A DNA stretch of 64,000 nt from G963665975 sp963665975 (GTDB taxonomy: Bacteria; Bacteroidota; Rhodothermia; Rhodothermales; Bin80): assembly GCA_963665975.1 (NCBI GenBank), contig OY762508.1, positions 3,658,001 through 3,722,000 of the forward strand, given 5' to 3'. The position numbers and the translations under genes were made by a program. Below, in pieces: positions 25,061 to 33,923 of this stretch. The notes beneath the pieces were generated by a model. It was not told the origin of the DNA, ran no database searches, and saw only the letters and a list, made by a program, of their open reading frames with translations. Numbering within the stretch: the first letter of the stretch is position 1; each line of letters opens with the position of its first letter.

Positions 25061-26002
25061 CTATTGCCGGGTCCTGATGCGCACGTTGCCTGTTGGGAAA
25101 GCTGCCAGATTGTTCTCCAGATTATATGTCGTGTTAGATTGGGGCTCTCCGGGCACGCTCCCTCGAAGGATGACCAGAGGAGATCTTCCCGGATCCGGAT
25201 CTGGCGAAGGCTCAAGAGTGACGAGGACACGAGCACCCGCTATGCTGCCGGGAAAGGTGAGCCCTGGTGGCGCGTTCGTAATAAAATCTTCCCCGGGATA
25301 GTTATAACCGGGTAACGGTCCGTGGTACAAGGAGGAATCGTCACTATCTGACAGGCCGGTGACAATACCCGTACTGAGCGGGATTCCGTCGATGAGCACC
25401 CATCCCTGATATTTCCAACCAGGCACCGGGAATTGAATGCGTAGGCCACGGCCGGCCGGTCCAGCCGTCAAATTGATGAACCATAAGCCGCTAAGCTCAT
25501 TCGTATCGGGTCCATCGGTTGGTGTAGAAAGGATATAGGTGCCAGCAGCCTGCGACAGGCGACCATCAAGGCCATATTCGTCTGACGCAGTAAGCGTTGC
25601 TTCATGATCCTGTATGATTCCGCCGAGCATCCGTGTACTTGATGGCGTGGCGTCGGTATCTCCGGGAGGCTCGATAGTTATGATGAATCGGAGGGTTGTC
25701 GACAAGTCGAAGTCTGTTGTGAACAGGTTTCCGTCAATAATGGTACCGCCAAGGTCTACCGGATCACCCTCGGTGTCCACGTTGAATTTTCCCGTGGATC
25801 GGACGACCGTCGTATTTTCTTCAATGACGAACGCCCACCCTTCGTAATGGTAATCAGCAGGCAGGGGGTGGACGCCATTCAGCCCCAGATAGAGCGTACG
25901 CAGCTCCTCCTCACCGTTATCACCAGGATCGCCACTGTCACATGCGCTGAGACAACCAGCAAGCACAATTAACAGACACGCAGTACGAGGATTCATAAGC
26001 AA
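25061..26002 (-). CDS. Lipoprotein with duplicated anti-sigma-K-like domain
   Basis: A 313-residue lipoprotein: lipobox LSAC, acylated Cys at residue 21 (or 19 if Met3 is the start), then an acidic linker. The mature part has two related halves, the first around YHYEGWAFVIEENTTVVRSTGKF and the second around WKYQGWVLIDGIPLSTGIVTG. The Y-x-GW-x-x-x-G-x-x-x-x-TG pattern resembles the extracytoplasmic domain of RskA-type anti-sigma proteins, although no sigma gene is adjacent. Function unknown. It is divergent from the DAHP synthase gene. Confidence 0.65.
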   Translation of the reverse strand: MLMNPRTACLLIVLAGCLSACDSGDPGDNGEEELRTLYLGLNGVHPLPADYHYEGWAFVIEENTTVVRSTGKFNVDTEGDPVDLGGTIIDGNLFTTDFDLSTTLRFIITIEPPGDTDATPSSTRMLGGIIQDHEATLTASDEYGLDGRLSQAAGTYILSTPTDGPDTNELSGLWFINLTAGPAGRGLRIQFPVPGWKYQGWVLIDGIPLSTGIVTGLSDSDDSSLYHGPLPGYNYPGEDFITNAPPGLTFPGSIAGARVLVTLEPSPDPDPGRSPLVILRGSVPGEPQSNTTYNLENNLAAFPTGNVRIRTRQ

Positions 26003-26216
26003 GCATTGGGTTTATGCCGGTTAACGCAAAGCCAACCGCTTCGTTGCCGTGCTGCGGGGCAGAAATAAGGGCATCATGGCGTCTGTAGCCGTTCTTCCTA
26101 CGCTTAGACCGTTCGGCATGATGCAGTATGACGCAATATCGACGAGATTGGTTGGCAGTTGCCGCGCGATGGAGTATTTTCGACGTTTGTGAACTTCCGA
26201 AATTGGAGATATCTGC

Positions 26217-27566
26217 ATGGAGGCTGAACACTGGCGCCCCGCGTCATGGCGGTTGCGGCCTGCTTCGCAGCAGGCGGAGTATCCGGATTCCAGAGCTCTT
26301 CAGGAAGTACTTGCAGAGTTGGCTCTGTGTCCGCCGCTGGTGACGTCCTGGGAAATAGAGCTTCTTCGCGCGCAGCTGGCGGACGCGGCTGTTGGGCGAC
26401 GTTTCCTGTTACAGGGTGGAGACTGTGCGGAGCGATTCGATGATTGCAGCGACGCCGTTATCAAGAACCGCCTCAAGATCTTGCTTCAGATGAGCGTCGT
26501 GCTCATTTATGGCATGAAGAAGCCGGTGGTCCGTGTCGGTCGGTTTGCGGGCCAGTATGCGAAGCCGCGGTCCTCTGCTACGGAAACGCGCCAGGGCGTT
26601 ACGCTTCCCAGTTATCGTGGTGACATCGTCAACGCTCCGGAGTTTACGGCCAGCGCCAGAAGTTCTGATCCAGCGCGGCTTCTGAAGGCCTATCACTGTT
26701 CGGCAATGTTGCTGAACTTCGTGCGTGCTCTCGCAGATGGCGGGTTTGCGGATCTGCACTTTCCGGAGTATTGGGATCTGAACTTTGCCGACAATTCCTC
26801 TCATGCGGAAGAATACCGGCAGATCCTCGGGAGGGTGCGCGACGCGTTGAGCTTTGCCGAGGCGGCATCAGCCCGTTCGATTACGGGCGTGCGCAGGGTG
26901 GATTTCTTTACGAGCCACGAAGCGCTGCACCTGCATTATGAGGAAGCATTTACGCGTGCAGTGCCGCGCCGGCCTGGGTACTACAACCTGTCCACACACT
27001 TTCCATGGATTGGCAAGCGCACCGCACACCACACGGGCGCGCATGTTGAATACATGCGGGGAATTCGCAATCCTATTGGTGTCAAGGTTGGGCCGGGGAC
27101 TGCGCCGAGTGAAATTGTTCATCTGGCCAAACATCTGAATCCCGAGAATGAGCCAGGCCGGCTCACGCTGATTACGCGCTTTGGCGCTGCTATCATTGAA
27201 CGGGAGCTCCCCGCCCACATTGCAGCGATAAAGACCGCCGGACAGCATGTCCTCTGGTGTTGTGACCCCATGCATGGTAACACCGAGCAGGCCGCTAACG
27301 GCTTCAAAACGCGTCGTTTCGACAATATCCTTGCCGAATTGGAGATGGCCTTCGAGATCCATGCTCGGGTGGGTACAATCCTTGGTGGCGTACACTTTGA
27401 ACTCACCGGTGAGAACGTTACCGAGTGCACTGGTGGTGCGCGTGGCCTGGTCGAGGCCGACCTGTCCCGCGCCTACCTCACTTCGCTGGATCCCCGCCTG
27501 AACGCGGAGCAGTCCTTGGAGATGGCGCTGCGAATTGTCCAGAAATGTCGTCAGATGGGTCAGTAA
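26217..27566 (+). CDS. Class II 3-deoxy-7-phosphoheptulonate (DAHP) synthase
   Basis: First enzyme of the shikimate pathway, joining phosphoenolpyruvate and erythrose 4-phosphate. The 449-residue protein shows the class II hallmarks: WRLRPASQQAEYPD at the start, FLLQGGDCAERFDD with the metal-ligand Cys, VRVGRFAGQYAKPRS, LPSYRGDIVN, HYEEA, LITRFGA, WCCDPMHGNTEQAANGFKTR and HFELTGENVTECTGG. Its stop shares one base with the start of the zinc alcohol dehydrogenase gene, so the two are translated together. Some class II enzymes serve secondary metabolism instead of central aromatic synthesis; coupling to a dehydrogenase makes that worth considering. Confidence 0.95.
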   Translation: MEAEHWRPASWRLRPASQQAEYPDSRALQEVLAELALCPPLVTSWEIELLRAQLADAAVGRRFLLQGGDCAERFDDCSDAVIKNRLKILLQMSVVLIYGMKKPVVRVGRFAGQYAKPRSSATETRQGVTLPSYRGDIVNAPEFTASARSSDPARLLKAYHCSAMLLNFVRALADGGFADLHFPEYWDLNFADNSSHAEEYRQILGRVRDALSFAEAASARSITGVRRVDFFTSHEALHLHYEEAFTRAVPRRPGYYNLSTHFPWIGKRTAHHTGAHVEYMRGIRNPIGVKVGPGTAPSEIVHLAKHLNPENEPGRLTLITRFGAAIIERELPAHIAAIKTAGQHVLWCCDPMHGNTEQAANGFKTRRFDNILAELEMAFEIHARVGTILGGVHFELTGENVTECTGGARGLVEADLSRAYLTSLDPRLNAEQSLEMALRIVQKCRQMGQ

Positions 27567-28573
27567 TGCGCACGCTCGTTCTCGAACGGTCGGGGGTTAT
27601 GGCATGGCATGACGCGCGCGAACCGACATGCCAGCCGCACGAGGCCCTTGTGCGTATTCGCCAGTGCGGTGTTTGCGGTACCGACCGTCATGCGTATAAT
27701 GGGCGGCAGCCATTTCTCACCTATCCCATTCGCCTCGGTCACGAATTGAGTGCGGAGGTCGTGGCGGCTCCGGAAGGGTCGGCCGTGAAGCCTGGCGATC
27801 GTTGCGCGATCAATCCATATGTCTTCTGTGGCGCGTGTATTGCTTGCCGCATGGGCAAGGAAAACTGCTGCGAATCCATGCGTGTCCTCGGTGTCCATAT
27901 GGACGGCGGGCATGCTCCTCGGCTAGCGGTGCCAGTTGCTAACCTCCTCGTAAGCAACGGCCTATCCCTTGAATCGCTGGCGCTCGTTGAACCCCTTGTT
28001 ATTGGCTACCATGCCGTGATGCGCGCGGGACTTGTGCCCGGCGATTCGGCAGTTGTGGTAGGCCAGGGGCCTATTGGGATTGCCGTCGCCTTTTTTGCCC
28101 GCGCCACTGGCGCCGAGCTTGTGATCGTGGAAAAGAGACCAGACTGCCTAGAGCGCAGCGAGCAAATCCTGGGCGTGCGCGGCCTCGCTCCTGGTTCCGA
28201 CCTCCCGCACAGGCTACGATTGTGTCTTGGCGGTGAACTTCCGCGCGTCGTATTCGATGCTACGGGCAACCCCGAGGCGATGCACTCGAGCTTCGACTTG
28301 CCGGGTCATGGCGGATCACTAGTATTTGTGGGACATTTTCCGGGGGACGTGACATTTAACGATCCCGATTTTCATCGCCGCGAGCTTACGCTGCTGGCCA
28401 GTCGCAATGGGACGACGGAGGATTTTCGGGCAGTGCTCCGCTATTTGGAGGACGGGACCGTAGATGCGGCGTGCATGATCACGCATCGATTCGCATTTGA
28501 CGAAATGCACCGCCGATTCGCTGACATGGACACCATGCCAGGCCTTGTGAAAGCCATGATCACGATATCCTGA
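27566..28573 (+). CDS. Zinc-dependent medium-chain alcohol dehydrogenase
   Basis: A 335-residue MDR-family dehydrogenase. The catalytic zinc site includes C37 and H59-E60 (GHE). The structural zinc lobe has cysteines at 88, 91, 94 and 101/102 (CGACIACRMGKENCC). The cofactor region is VVVGQGPIGIAVAFFAR. The open frame extends upstream into the DAHP synthase gene, but the ATG at 27566 (TAATG overlap) gives the family N-terminus. It resembles sorbitol/threonine/galactitol dehydrogenases. The substrate is unknown; its place just before the inositol cluster makes a polyol plausible. Confidence 0.88.
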   Translation: MRTLVLERSGVMAWHDAREPTCQPHEALVRIRQCGVCGTDRHAYNGRQPFLTYPIRLGHELSAEVVAAPEGSAVKPGDRCAINPYVFCGACIACRMGKENCCESMRVLGVHMDGGHAPRLAVPVANLLVSNGLSLESLALVEPLVIGYHAVMRAGLVPGDSAVVVGQGPIGIAVAFFARATGAELVIVEKRPDCLERSEQILGVRGLAPGSDLPHRLRLCLGGELPRVVFDATGNPEAMHSSFDLPGHGGSLVFVGHFPGDVTFNDPDFHRRELTLLASRNGTTEDFRAVLRYLEDGTVDAACMITHRFAFDEMHRRFADMDTMPGLVKAMITIS

Positions 28574-28645
28574 CGCTGGTCGAAGCAGACACGCTACACC
28601 CTGCGTTTTCTGTGCGCATGTTTCGTAGGTTAACCGTGCCCGTCT

Positions 28646-28673
28646 CCGGGTGCGGCTCGCGCCGCACGCCCGG
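28646..28673. promoter_or_regulatory. Strong hairpin touching the iolC start codon
   Basis: CCGGGTGCGGC and GCCGCACGCCCGG pair over eleven bases with a two-base bulge and a TCGC loop. The last base of the stem is the G of the annotated GTG start of iolC. It is either the terminator of the alcohol dehydrogenase transcript (followed by TGTTATT, a weak T run) or a structure limiting iolC translation; it could also mean iolC starts further downstream. Confidence 0.5.
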
Positions 28674-29725
28674 TGTTATTGCAGCAGGATTATTTTTCGC
28701 GTAACGATACAGCCTTGCCGAAAACGTTCGATTTAATTACGATGGGTCGGTCATCCATTGACCTGTATGCGAACGATGTTGGCGCACCGTTTCATGCGAT
28801 CAAGACCTTTGCCGCCTATGTTGGTGGTTCTCCGACAAACATCAGCGTTGGCGCCCAGCGGCTCGGGCTTTCGACAGCGCTTCTGACCGCTGTTGGAGAA
28901 GACCCAGTCGGTGATTTCGTAGTTCATTTTTTGGAAGAAGAAGGTGTCCACACCGGTTTTGTTGCTCGTAAGGAGGGTCGTCGCACGAGTGCTGTCGTGC
29001 TAGGCATTGAGCCTCCGGACAAATTCCCTCTTGTTTACTATCGCGACAACTGCGCGGATAACGCGTTAAACATTGACGATGTCAGGGCAACGCCCATAGC
29101 GTCCTGTGGAGCATTTGAGTTCGCTGGCACTAATCTCAGCAAGGAGTCCAGTCGGAGCGCCACACTATTTGCAGCTGAGGAGGCGAGCCGGGCGGGTGTG
29201 CCTGTTATTTTCGACATAGACTTCCGTCCTGACCAGTGGCACGATCCACGTGCGTTTGGTGTCGCGGTGCGTAGTGCACTAGGAAACATTGACGTCATCC
29301 TTGGAACGCAGGACGAAATCAAGGCTGCCGTCCTTTCGGACGCCACGCAGGTCAACCTGTCGCACCAGCAAGTTTCTGACGCTCGCGTGAGTGGGGATAT
29401 CGAATCCGCCATCGCCACGTTGCTCTCGCACGGTGCCAAGGCGTTGATCGAAAAGCGCGGAGAAGCCGGGGCGCGTATCCACCTGGCGGATGGAACGCGC
29501 ATGGACGCGGCAGGATATCCCGTTGAGGTCCATAATATCCTGGGAGCGGGAGATGCCTTTGCGGCTGGTTTCCTGTACGGTTACATCAAGGGATGGTCCT
29601 GGCATGCTTCAGCGCGTCTTGGCAATGCCTGCGGAGCAATTGTGGTGACGCGCCACGGCTGCGCTAATTTTATGCCCACCATGGAGGAGGTCATGACTTT
29701 TGTGGATTCGCGTGGTGGATTATAG
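28673..29725 (+). CDS. iolC: 5-dehydro-2-deoxygluconokinase IolC
   Basis: PfkB-family sugar kinase of 350 residues phosphorylating 5-dehydro-2-deoxy-D-gluconate in inositol breakdown. Typical motifs are FDLITMGRSSIDLYANDVG, YVGGSPTNISVGAQRLGL, VIFDIDFRPDQWHD, and the PfkB signature NILGAGDAFAAGFLYG with the catalytic Asp. The Asp-Leu-Tyr and FRPxxW features separate IolC from ribokinase and fructokinase. The start is uncertain: GTG at 28673 lies in a hairpin, and homologous sequence clearly begins by LPKTFDLIT. It opens the inositol cluster. Confidence 0.93.
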   Translation: MLLQQDYFSRNDTALPKTFDLITMGRSSIDLYANDVGAPFHAIKTFAAYVGGSPTNISVGAQRLGLSTALLTAVGEDPVGDFVVHFLEEEGVHTGFVARKEGRRTSAVVLGIEPPDKFPLVYYRDNCADNALNIDDVRATPIASCGAFEFAGTNLSKESSRSATLFAAEEASRAGVPVIFDIDFRPDQWHDPRAFGVAVRSALGNIDVILGTQDEIKAAVLSDATQVNLSHQQVSDARVSGDIESAIATLLSHGAKALIEKRGEAGARIHLADGTRMDAAGYPVEVHNILGAGDAFAAGFLYGYIKGWSWHASARLGNACGAIVVTRHGCANFMPTMEEVMTFVDSRGGL

Positions 29726-29806
29726 AAGGAGACATAGAGGATGATTATTTCTTGTGGTATGTTGTGGACAGGTTGTCTGTGCCCACGTAGACTATAAGGA
29801 TGCGCG

Positions 29807-31681
29807 ATGACTACGCAACGCATAACGATGGCGCAGGCTGTCATCACCTTTCTCAAGAATCAGGTAGTAGAGCGGGATGGCATCCAGCAGCCGTTGTTTG
29901 CCGGGTGTTTTGGCATTTTTGGACACGGCAATGTGGCCGGGATTGGGCAGGCACTGCAGGAGCATCGGGACTTTCGTTACTACCAGTCCCGCAATGAACA
30001 GGCGATGGTGCATGCTGCCGCAGCCTTTGCGAAGATGAAAAACCGGCTGCAGACCTTCGCATGCACCTCGTCCATTGGGCCTGGAGCCACGAACATGGTG
30101 ACTGGGGCCGCGGTCGCGACCGTCAATCGGCTGCCCGTGCTGCTTTTGCCCGGCGACGTCTTCGCTCGCAGGAACGTGGCTCCCGTGCTCCAGCAACTGG
30201 AGTCTGAGCACTCGCAGGACGTTTCGGTGAATGATTGTTTTCGTCCGGTCAGCCGGTACTGGGACCGGATAAACAGGGCGGACCAGATCATTACGGCGTT
30301 GCCAGAGGCTATGCGTGTGTTGACCAGTCCCGCCGACACGGGTTGCGTGACTCTGGCGCTGCCCCAGGACGTGCAGACGGAAGCCTATGATTACCCGGAA
30401 GCCCTGTTTGAGAGGCGCGTGTGGCATATTCCCCGCAACCGCCCGGATTGCGATGCACTCTCCCGTGCTGCTGCATGGATTAGGGCCTCCAGGCGGCCAT
30501 TGATTGTTGCGGGTGGGGGTGTCCATTACAGCGAAGCGACCGGGGTATTGCGGGATGTTTCTGAGCGGACGGGTATCCCGGTGTGCGAAACGCATGCAGG
30601 CAAGGGAAGCCTTCCGTACGACGCAACGCTCAATCTGGGCGCGGTGGGTGTAACCGGCACATTTGCGGCCAACCGTATCGCGGCGGAAGCCGACTTGGTG
30701 CTGGGCATCGGGACGCGATTCAGTGACTTCACCACGGCGAGCAAAACAGCGTTTCGGAACGAAAACGTCCGCTTCATTACCATCAACGTAGCCGAATTTG
30801 ATGCCTATAAGCATGGCGCGCTTCCGCTGGTCGGCGACGCACGCGCCACGCTCGAGGAATTGGCCCTGCATCTTGGGGATTGGCAGGTCCCGCATTCTTA
30901 TCGCTCAACCTGCATGCAGCTGTGCAAGGAGTGGGATAAAGAGGTTGAGCGGCTGTATGCGATTCGTCACAAACCGTATATGAGCCAAAGCGAACTCATC
31001 GGCATTATCAATGAGTTGGGGGACCCTGACGGCGTCATGGTGTGCGCAGCTGGCAGTCTCCCGGGCGATTTGCACAAGCTCTGGCGTACGCGGCATGGTA
31101 AGCAGTACCACATGGAGTATGGCTTTAGCACGATGGGGTATGAGATTGCTGGCGGCCTAGGCATCAAGATGGCCGACCCGGACCGGGAAGTGTATGTCCT
31201 GGTCGGAGATGGGAGCTACCTGATGCTGTCCTCAGATCTTGTCACGTCTATCCAGGAGGGCTACAAGCTCACCATCGTGTTGATGGATAATCACGGTTTT
31301 AAGAGCATAGGAGGCCTTAGCCGTTCGCTTGGGCAACAGGGATTTGGCACCCGGTATGCATATCCCCGGAATGGCTTACTACCGGGCGACGAGGAATCGC
31401 ACATCTCTACGTTACCGGTGGACCTTGCCGCCAACGCCGAGAGCCTGGGGGCGCACGTATTTCGGTGCGCGGGGTATGACGAGGCTGTCGCGGCGCTCAA
31501 GGCCTCCCGGTCGATTGATAAAACCGTTGTGCTCTACGTGCGCACCGACCGTTACGAGGACGTGCCGGGCTATGAAACGTGGTGGGATGTTCCTGTTGCC
31601 GAGACAAGCCAGATGGACAGTGTCAACGAGGCGCGCAAGGGATGGGAGACCATGCGCGACCAGGAGCGGTTTTATCTGTAG
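29807..31681 (+). CDS. iolD: 3D-(3,5/4)-trihydroxycyclohexane-1,2-dione hydrolase IolD
   Basis: Thiamine-diphosphate enzyme that opens the ring of the diketo inositol derivative to give 5-deoxy-glucuronate. The 624 residues are the length expected for IolD. Motifs include FAGCFGIFGHGNVAGIGQAL, the catalytic-Glu region RNEQAMVHAA, TSSIGPGATNM, and the ThDP/Mg motif GDGSYLMLSSDLVT ending with DNHGFKSIGG. A clear AAGGATG ribosome site precedes the ATG, 81 bases after iolC. Confidence 0.96.
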   Translation: MTTQRITMAQAVITFLKNQVVERDGIQQPLFAGCFGIFGHGNVAGIGQALQEHRDFRYYQSRNEQAMVHAAAAFAKMKNRLQTFACTSSIGPGATNMVTGAAVATVNRLPVLLLPGDVFARRNVAPVLQQLESEHSQDVSVNDCFRPVSRYWDRINRADQIITALPEAMRVLTSPADTGCVTLALPQDVQTEAYDYPEALFERRVWHIPRNRPDCDALSRAAAWIRASRRPLIVAGGGVHYSEATGVLRDVSERTGIPVCETHAGKGSLPYDATLNLGAVGVTGTFAANRIAAEADLVLGIGTRFSDFTTASKTAFRNENVRFITINVAEFDAYKHGALPLVGDARATLEELALHLGDWQVPHSYRSTCMQLCKEWDKEVERLYAIRHKPYMSQSELIGIINELGDPDGVMVCAAGSLPGDLHKLWRTRHGKQYHMEYGFSTMGYEIAGGLGIKMADPDREVYVLVGDGSYLMLSSDLVTSIQEGYKLTIVLMDNHGFKSIGGLSRSLGQQGFGTRYAYPRNGLLPGDEESHISTLPVDLAANAESLGAHVFRCAGYDEAVAALKASRSIDKTVVLYVRTDRYEDVPGYETWWDVPVAETSQMDSVNEARKGWETMRDQERFYL

Positions 31682-31824
31682 CTTAGCCAGCGGCGCCAGA
31701 TGTGCGCATGTGTGCCTTTGAGGACAGGCAGAAGCCGCTATTACCTGTAGCGCGCTGAATTTCTTCGAGGCACTGAGTATGCTTGGAGAAAACCTGTGAA
31801 AAAATGGACTAACAGTGACGTAAG

Positions 31825-31840
31825 AGACGTTTAGACGTTT
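31825..31840. repeat. Tandem octamer in the iolD-transporter spacer
   Basis: AGACGTTT occurs twice in direct succession, preceded by a related TGACGTAAG eight bases upstream and followed by GACCGTCAAACCGT. It lies about 105 bases before the inositol binding-protein gene, in a 261-base spacer that otherwise looks like an AT-richer promoter region. A binding site for an Iol-type regulator is possible. Confidence 0.3.
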
Positions 31841-31942
31841 TGCAGACCGTCAAACCGTAAAATTCTGGAAGCAGATCAGGGATGCAATCTCATTGCGCTG
31901 TTCACAGTTCGAATTAATTCCCCAACGAAGGCCAAGACAGCC

Positions 31943-32884
31943 ATGCGCACTATAGCAACCATACTTGTGGTCCTCTCTGTATTTGCGGGATGTGCCGCGC
32001 CAGAAGAGCGGGACATCGGGCAGCAGTTACGCATAGTGGTGGTGACCCATGGGCAGGCTTCTGACCCCTTCTGGTCAGCGGTGCAGTCTGGAGCGCGGGC
32101 AGCCGGCAATGACCTGGGCGTGCGGGTGGAGTACCAGGCGCCGGAATCCTTCGACATGGTCACGATGGCTCAACTCATTGATGCTGCTGTCGCCTCTTCC
32201 CCGGACGCACTAGTCGTTAGCATGCCGGATGCAGATGCTCTTGGCCCGCCCGTGCGCCATGCGCGCGAGGCTGGCATTCCGGTGGTCAGTATCAATTCAG
32301 GCTACGACCACGCCGAGGCGCTTGGCATGCTATTCCATGTTGGCCAGACCGAATACGAAGCTGGTGTGGGCACTGGCGAGCGCCTGGCGGCGGCAGGGGC
32401 GACAAATACTTTCTGCATCAACCAGGAAGTAGGCAACCTTTCCCTAGACCGGCGCTGCCAGGGATTTGCCGACGCAATAGCCGCCGCGGGCGGAGCCACC
32501 GAAGTCCTTGCCGTAGAGCTGGCCGACCCCACAGAATCGCAGCAGCGTATTCAAGCTGCACTGCGCGCTGCTCCGGGAATTGATGGTCTCCTGACACTCG
32601 GACCTACCGGTGCCCTTCCGGCCCTTCGCGCGTTGCAGGAGGAAGACAAGGTTGGTGACATTCTGTTTGCGTCGTTCGATGTCTCTCCGGAAATTCTTTC
32701 GGCCATAGAGACAGGCGAAATGCTGTTCGCCGTAGACCAACAGCCTTACTTGCAGGGTTACATTCCGGTGGTCTTTCTGGCGCTCTACCTTCGCCAGGAA
32801 ATGATGGTGGCAAACCGCATACTGCGCACCGGTCCAGGCTTTGTAACAGCAGACGATGTAGCTCGCCTGCGAGCTCAGAAGTAG
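31943..32884 (+). CDS. Sugar ABC transporter binding lipoprotein, probably for myo-inositol
   Basis: A 313-residue type I periplasmic binding protein of the RbsB/IbpA class, anchored by a lipobox FAGC (Cys17). The LRIVVVTHGQASDPFWSAVQSGA start is typical of this class, as are QLIDAAVASSPDALVVSMPDA and the C-terminal VDQQPYLQGY. Its place inside the inositol cluster, directly before the permease and ATPase genes, points to inositol or a related cyclitol as ligand; this is inference from context. Confidence 0.9.
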   Translation: MRTIATILVVLSVFAGCAAPEERDIGQQLRIVVVTHGQASDPFWSAVQSGARAAGNDLGVRVEYQAPESFDMVTMAQLIDAAVASSPDALVVSMPDADALGPPVRHAREAGIPVVSINSGYDHAEALGMLFHVGQTEYEAGVGTGERLAAAGATNTFCINQEVGNLSLDRRCQGFADAIAAAGGATEVLAVELADPTESQQRIQAALRAAPGIDGLLTLGPTGALPALRALQEEDKVGDILFASFDVSPEILSAIETGEMLFAVDQQPYLQGYIPVVFLALYLRQEMMVANRILRTGPGFVTADDVARLRAQK

Positions 32885-32891
32885 GTGCGCC

Positions 32892-33923
32892 ATGCCCCCA
32901 TCTCACGACGAGCGCCTGCACACTACGAATTCCGTCTACAGGTTGCTGGCCAGGCCTGAATTGGGCGCGGTAGGCGGCGTCATAATAGTGTGGCTGTTCT
33001 TTGCGATTGTCGCTGGCGGCCAGGGATTCCTGACGCTCCGCGGGATGGCGACCTATCTGGAGGTATCGGCAGAGCTGGGTATTCTGGCGGTCGCTGTAGC
33101 CCTATTGATGATCGGAGGCGAATTCGATCTTTCTGTGGGATCCATCATCGGCGCCTCGGGGATGCTTCTCACCATCCTCAGCGTAGAATACGCGTGGAAT
33201 CTTTGGGCGGCTTTACTCGCCGTGGTGCTGTTTGCGGTTTGTGCCGGTCTGTTCAATGGCTACCTCGTCATAAAAACACGACTTCCGAGCTTCATCGTCA
33301 CGTTGGCGACCCTGTTCGTCTTCCGGGGCCTCACCATTGGTGTAACGCGACTAGTTACAGGGCGCACGCAGTTGGGCGGCCTTCGGGAGGCTTCAGGCTA
33401 CGACATCGTAAGACGGATCTTCGCTGGAGAAATCCCTGTTGCGGGCGTGGACTTTCCGGTCTCAATCGTGTGGTGGCTCCTGCTTGCAGCCGCCGCTACC
33501 TGGATACTGCTTCGCACGCCATTCGGGAATTGGATCTTCGGCACCGGGGGTGATGTCCAGGCAGCCCGAAGCGTAGGCGTGCCCACAGGGCGCGTTAAGA
33601 TCACGCTATTTGTCGGAACCGCACTCGCGGCAGCCTTTATTGGCATCATGCAGGCTGTGTCGTTCGGCGGAGCAGACGTGCTTCGCGGCGAACTCAGAGA
33701 GTTCTATGCCATCATCGTGGTCGTTATCGGCGGAACGCTGCTCACGGGAGGCTACGGCTCGGCGATCGGTGCGGTCTTCGGCGCTCTGATCTTTGGCATG
33801 GTTCGTCAGGGCATTGTCTTCACCGGTGTGGATGCAGACTGGTTTCAGGTATTTCTTGGCGGCATGCTACTACTCGCTGTGCTGGTTAACCATTACGTGC
33901 GTCAACGCGCCTTGCGGCTATGA
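32892..33923 (+). CDS. Sugar ABC transporter permease (RbsC class)
   Basis: A 343-residue membrane protein with about nine to ten helices and the BPD_transp_2 features MIGGEFDLSVGSIIG (near residue 73), FNGYLVIKTRLPSFIVTLATLFVFRG and IIVVVIGGTLLTGGYGSAIGAVFGA. It forms the channel of the same importer as the neighbouring binding protein (7-base gap) and ATPase (4-base ATGA overlap), so translation is coupled. Confidence 0.93.
   Translation: MPPSHDERLHTTNSVYRLLARPELGAVGGVIIVWLFFAIVAGGQGFLTLRGMATYLEVSAELGILAVAVALLMIGGEFDLSVGSIIGASGMLLTILSVEYAWNLWAALLAVVLFAVCAGLFNGYLVIKTRLPSFIVTLATLFVFRGLTIGVTRLVTGRTQLGGLREASGYDIVRRIFAGEIPVAGVDFPVSIVWWLLLAAAATWILLRTPFGNWIFGTGGDVQAARSVGVPTGRVKITLFVGTALAAAFIGIMQAVSFGGADVLRGELREFYAIIVVVIGGTLLTGGYGSAIGAVFGALIFGMVRQGIVFTGVDADWFQVFLGGMLLLAVLVNHYVRQRALRL

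Noticed and set aside
29792..30895. 367-codon minus-strand frame across iolD
   Set aside because: Antisense to a full-length ThDP enzyme with all motifs; no independent support.
30526..31167. Search for an iolB-like isomerase hidden within or beside iolD
   Set aside because: All frames there are antisense to IolD and none shows cupin-type isomerase features.
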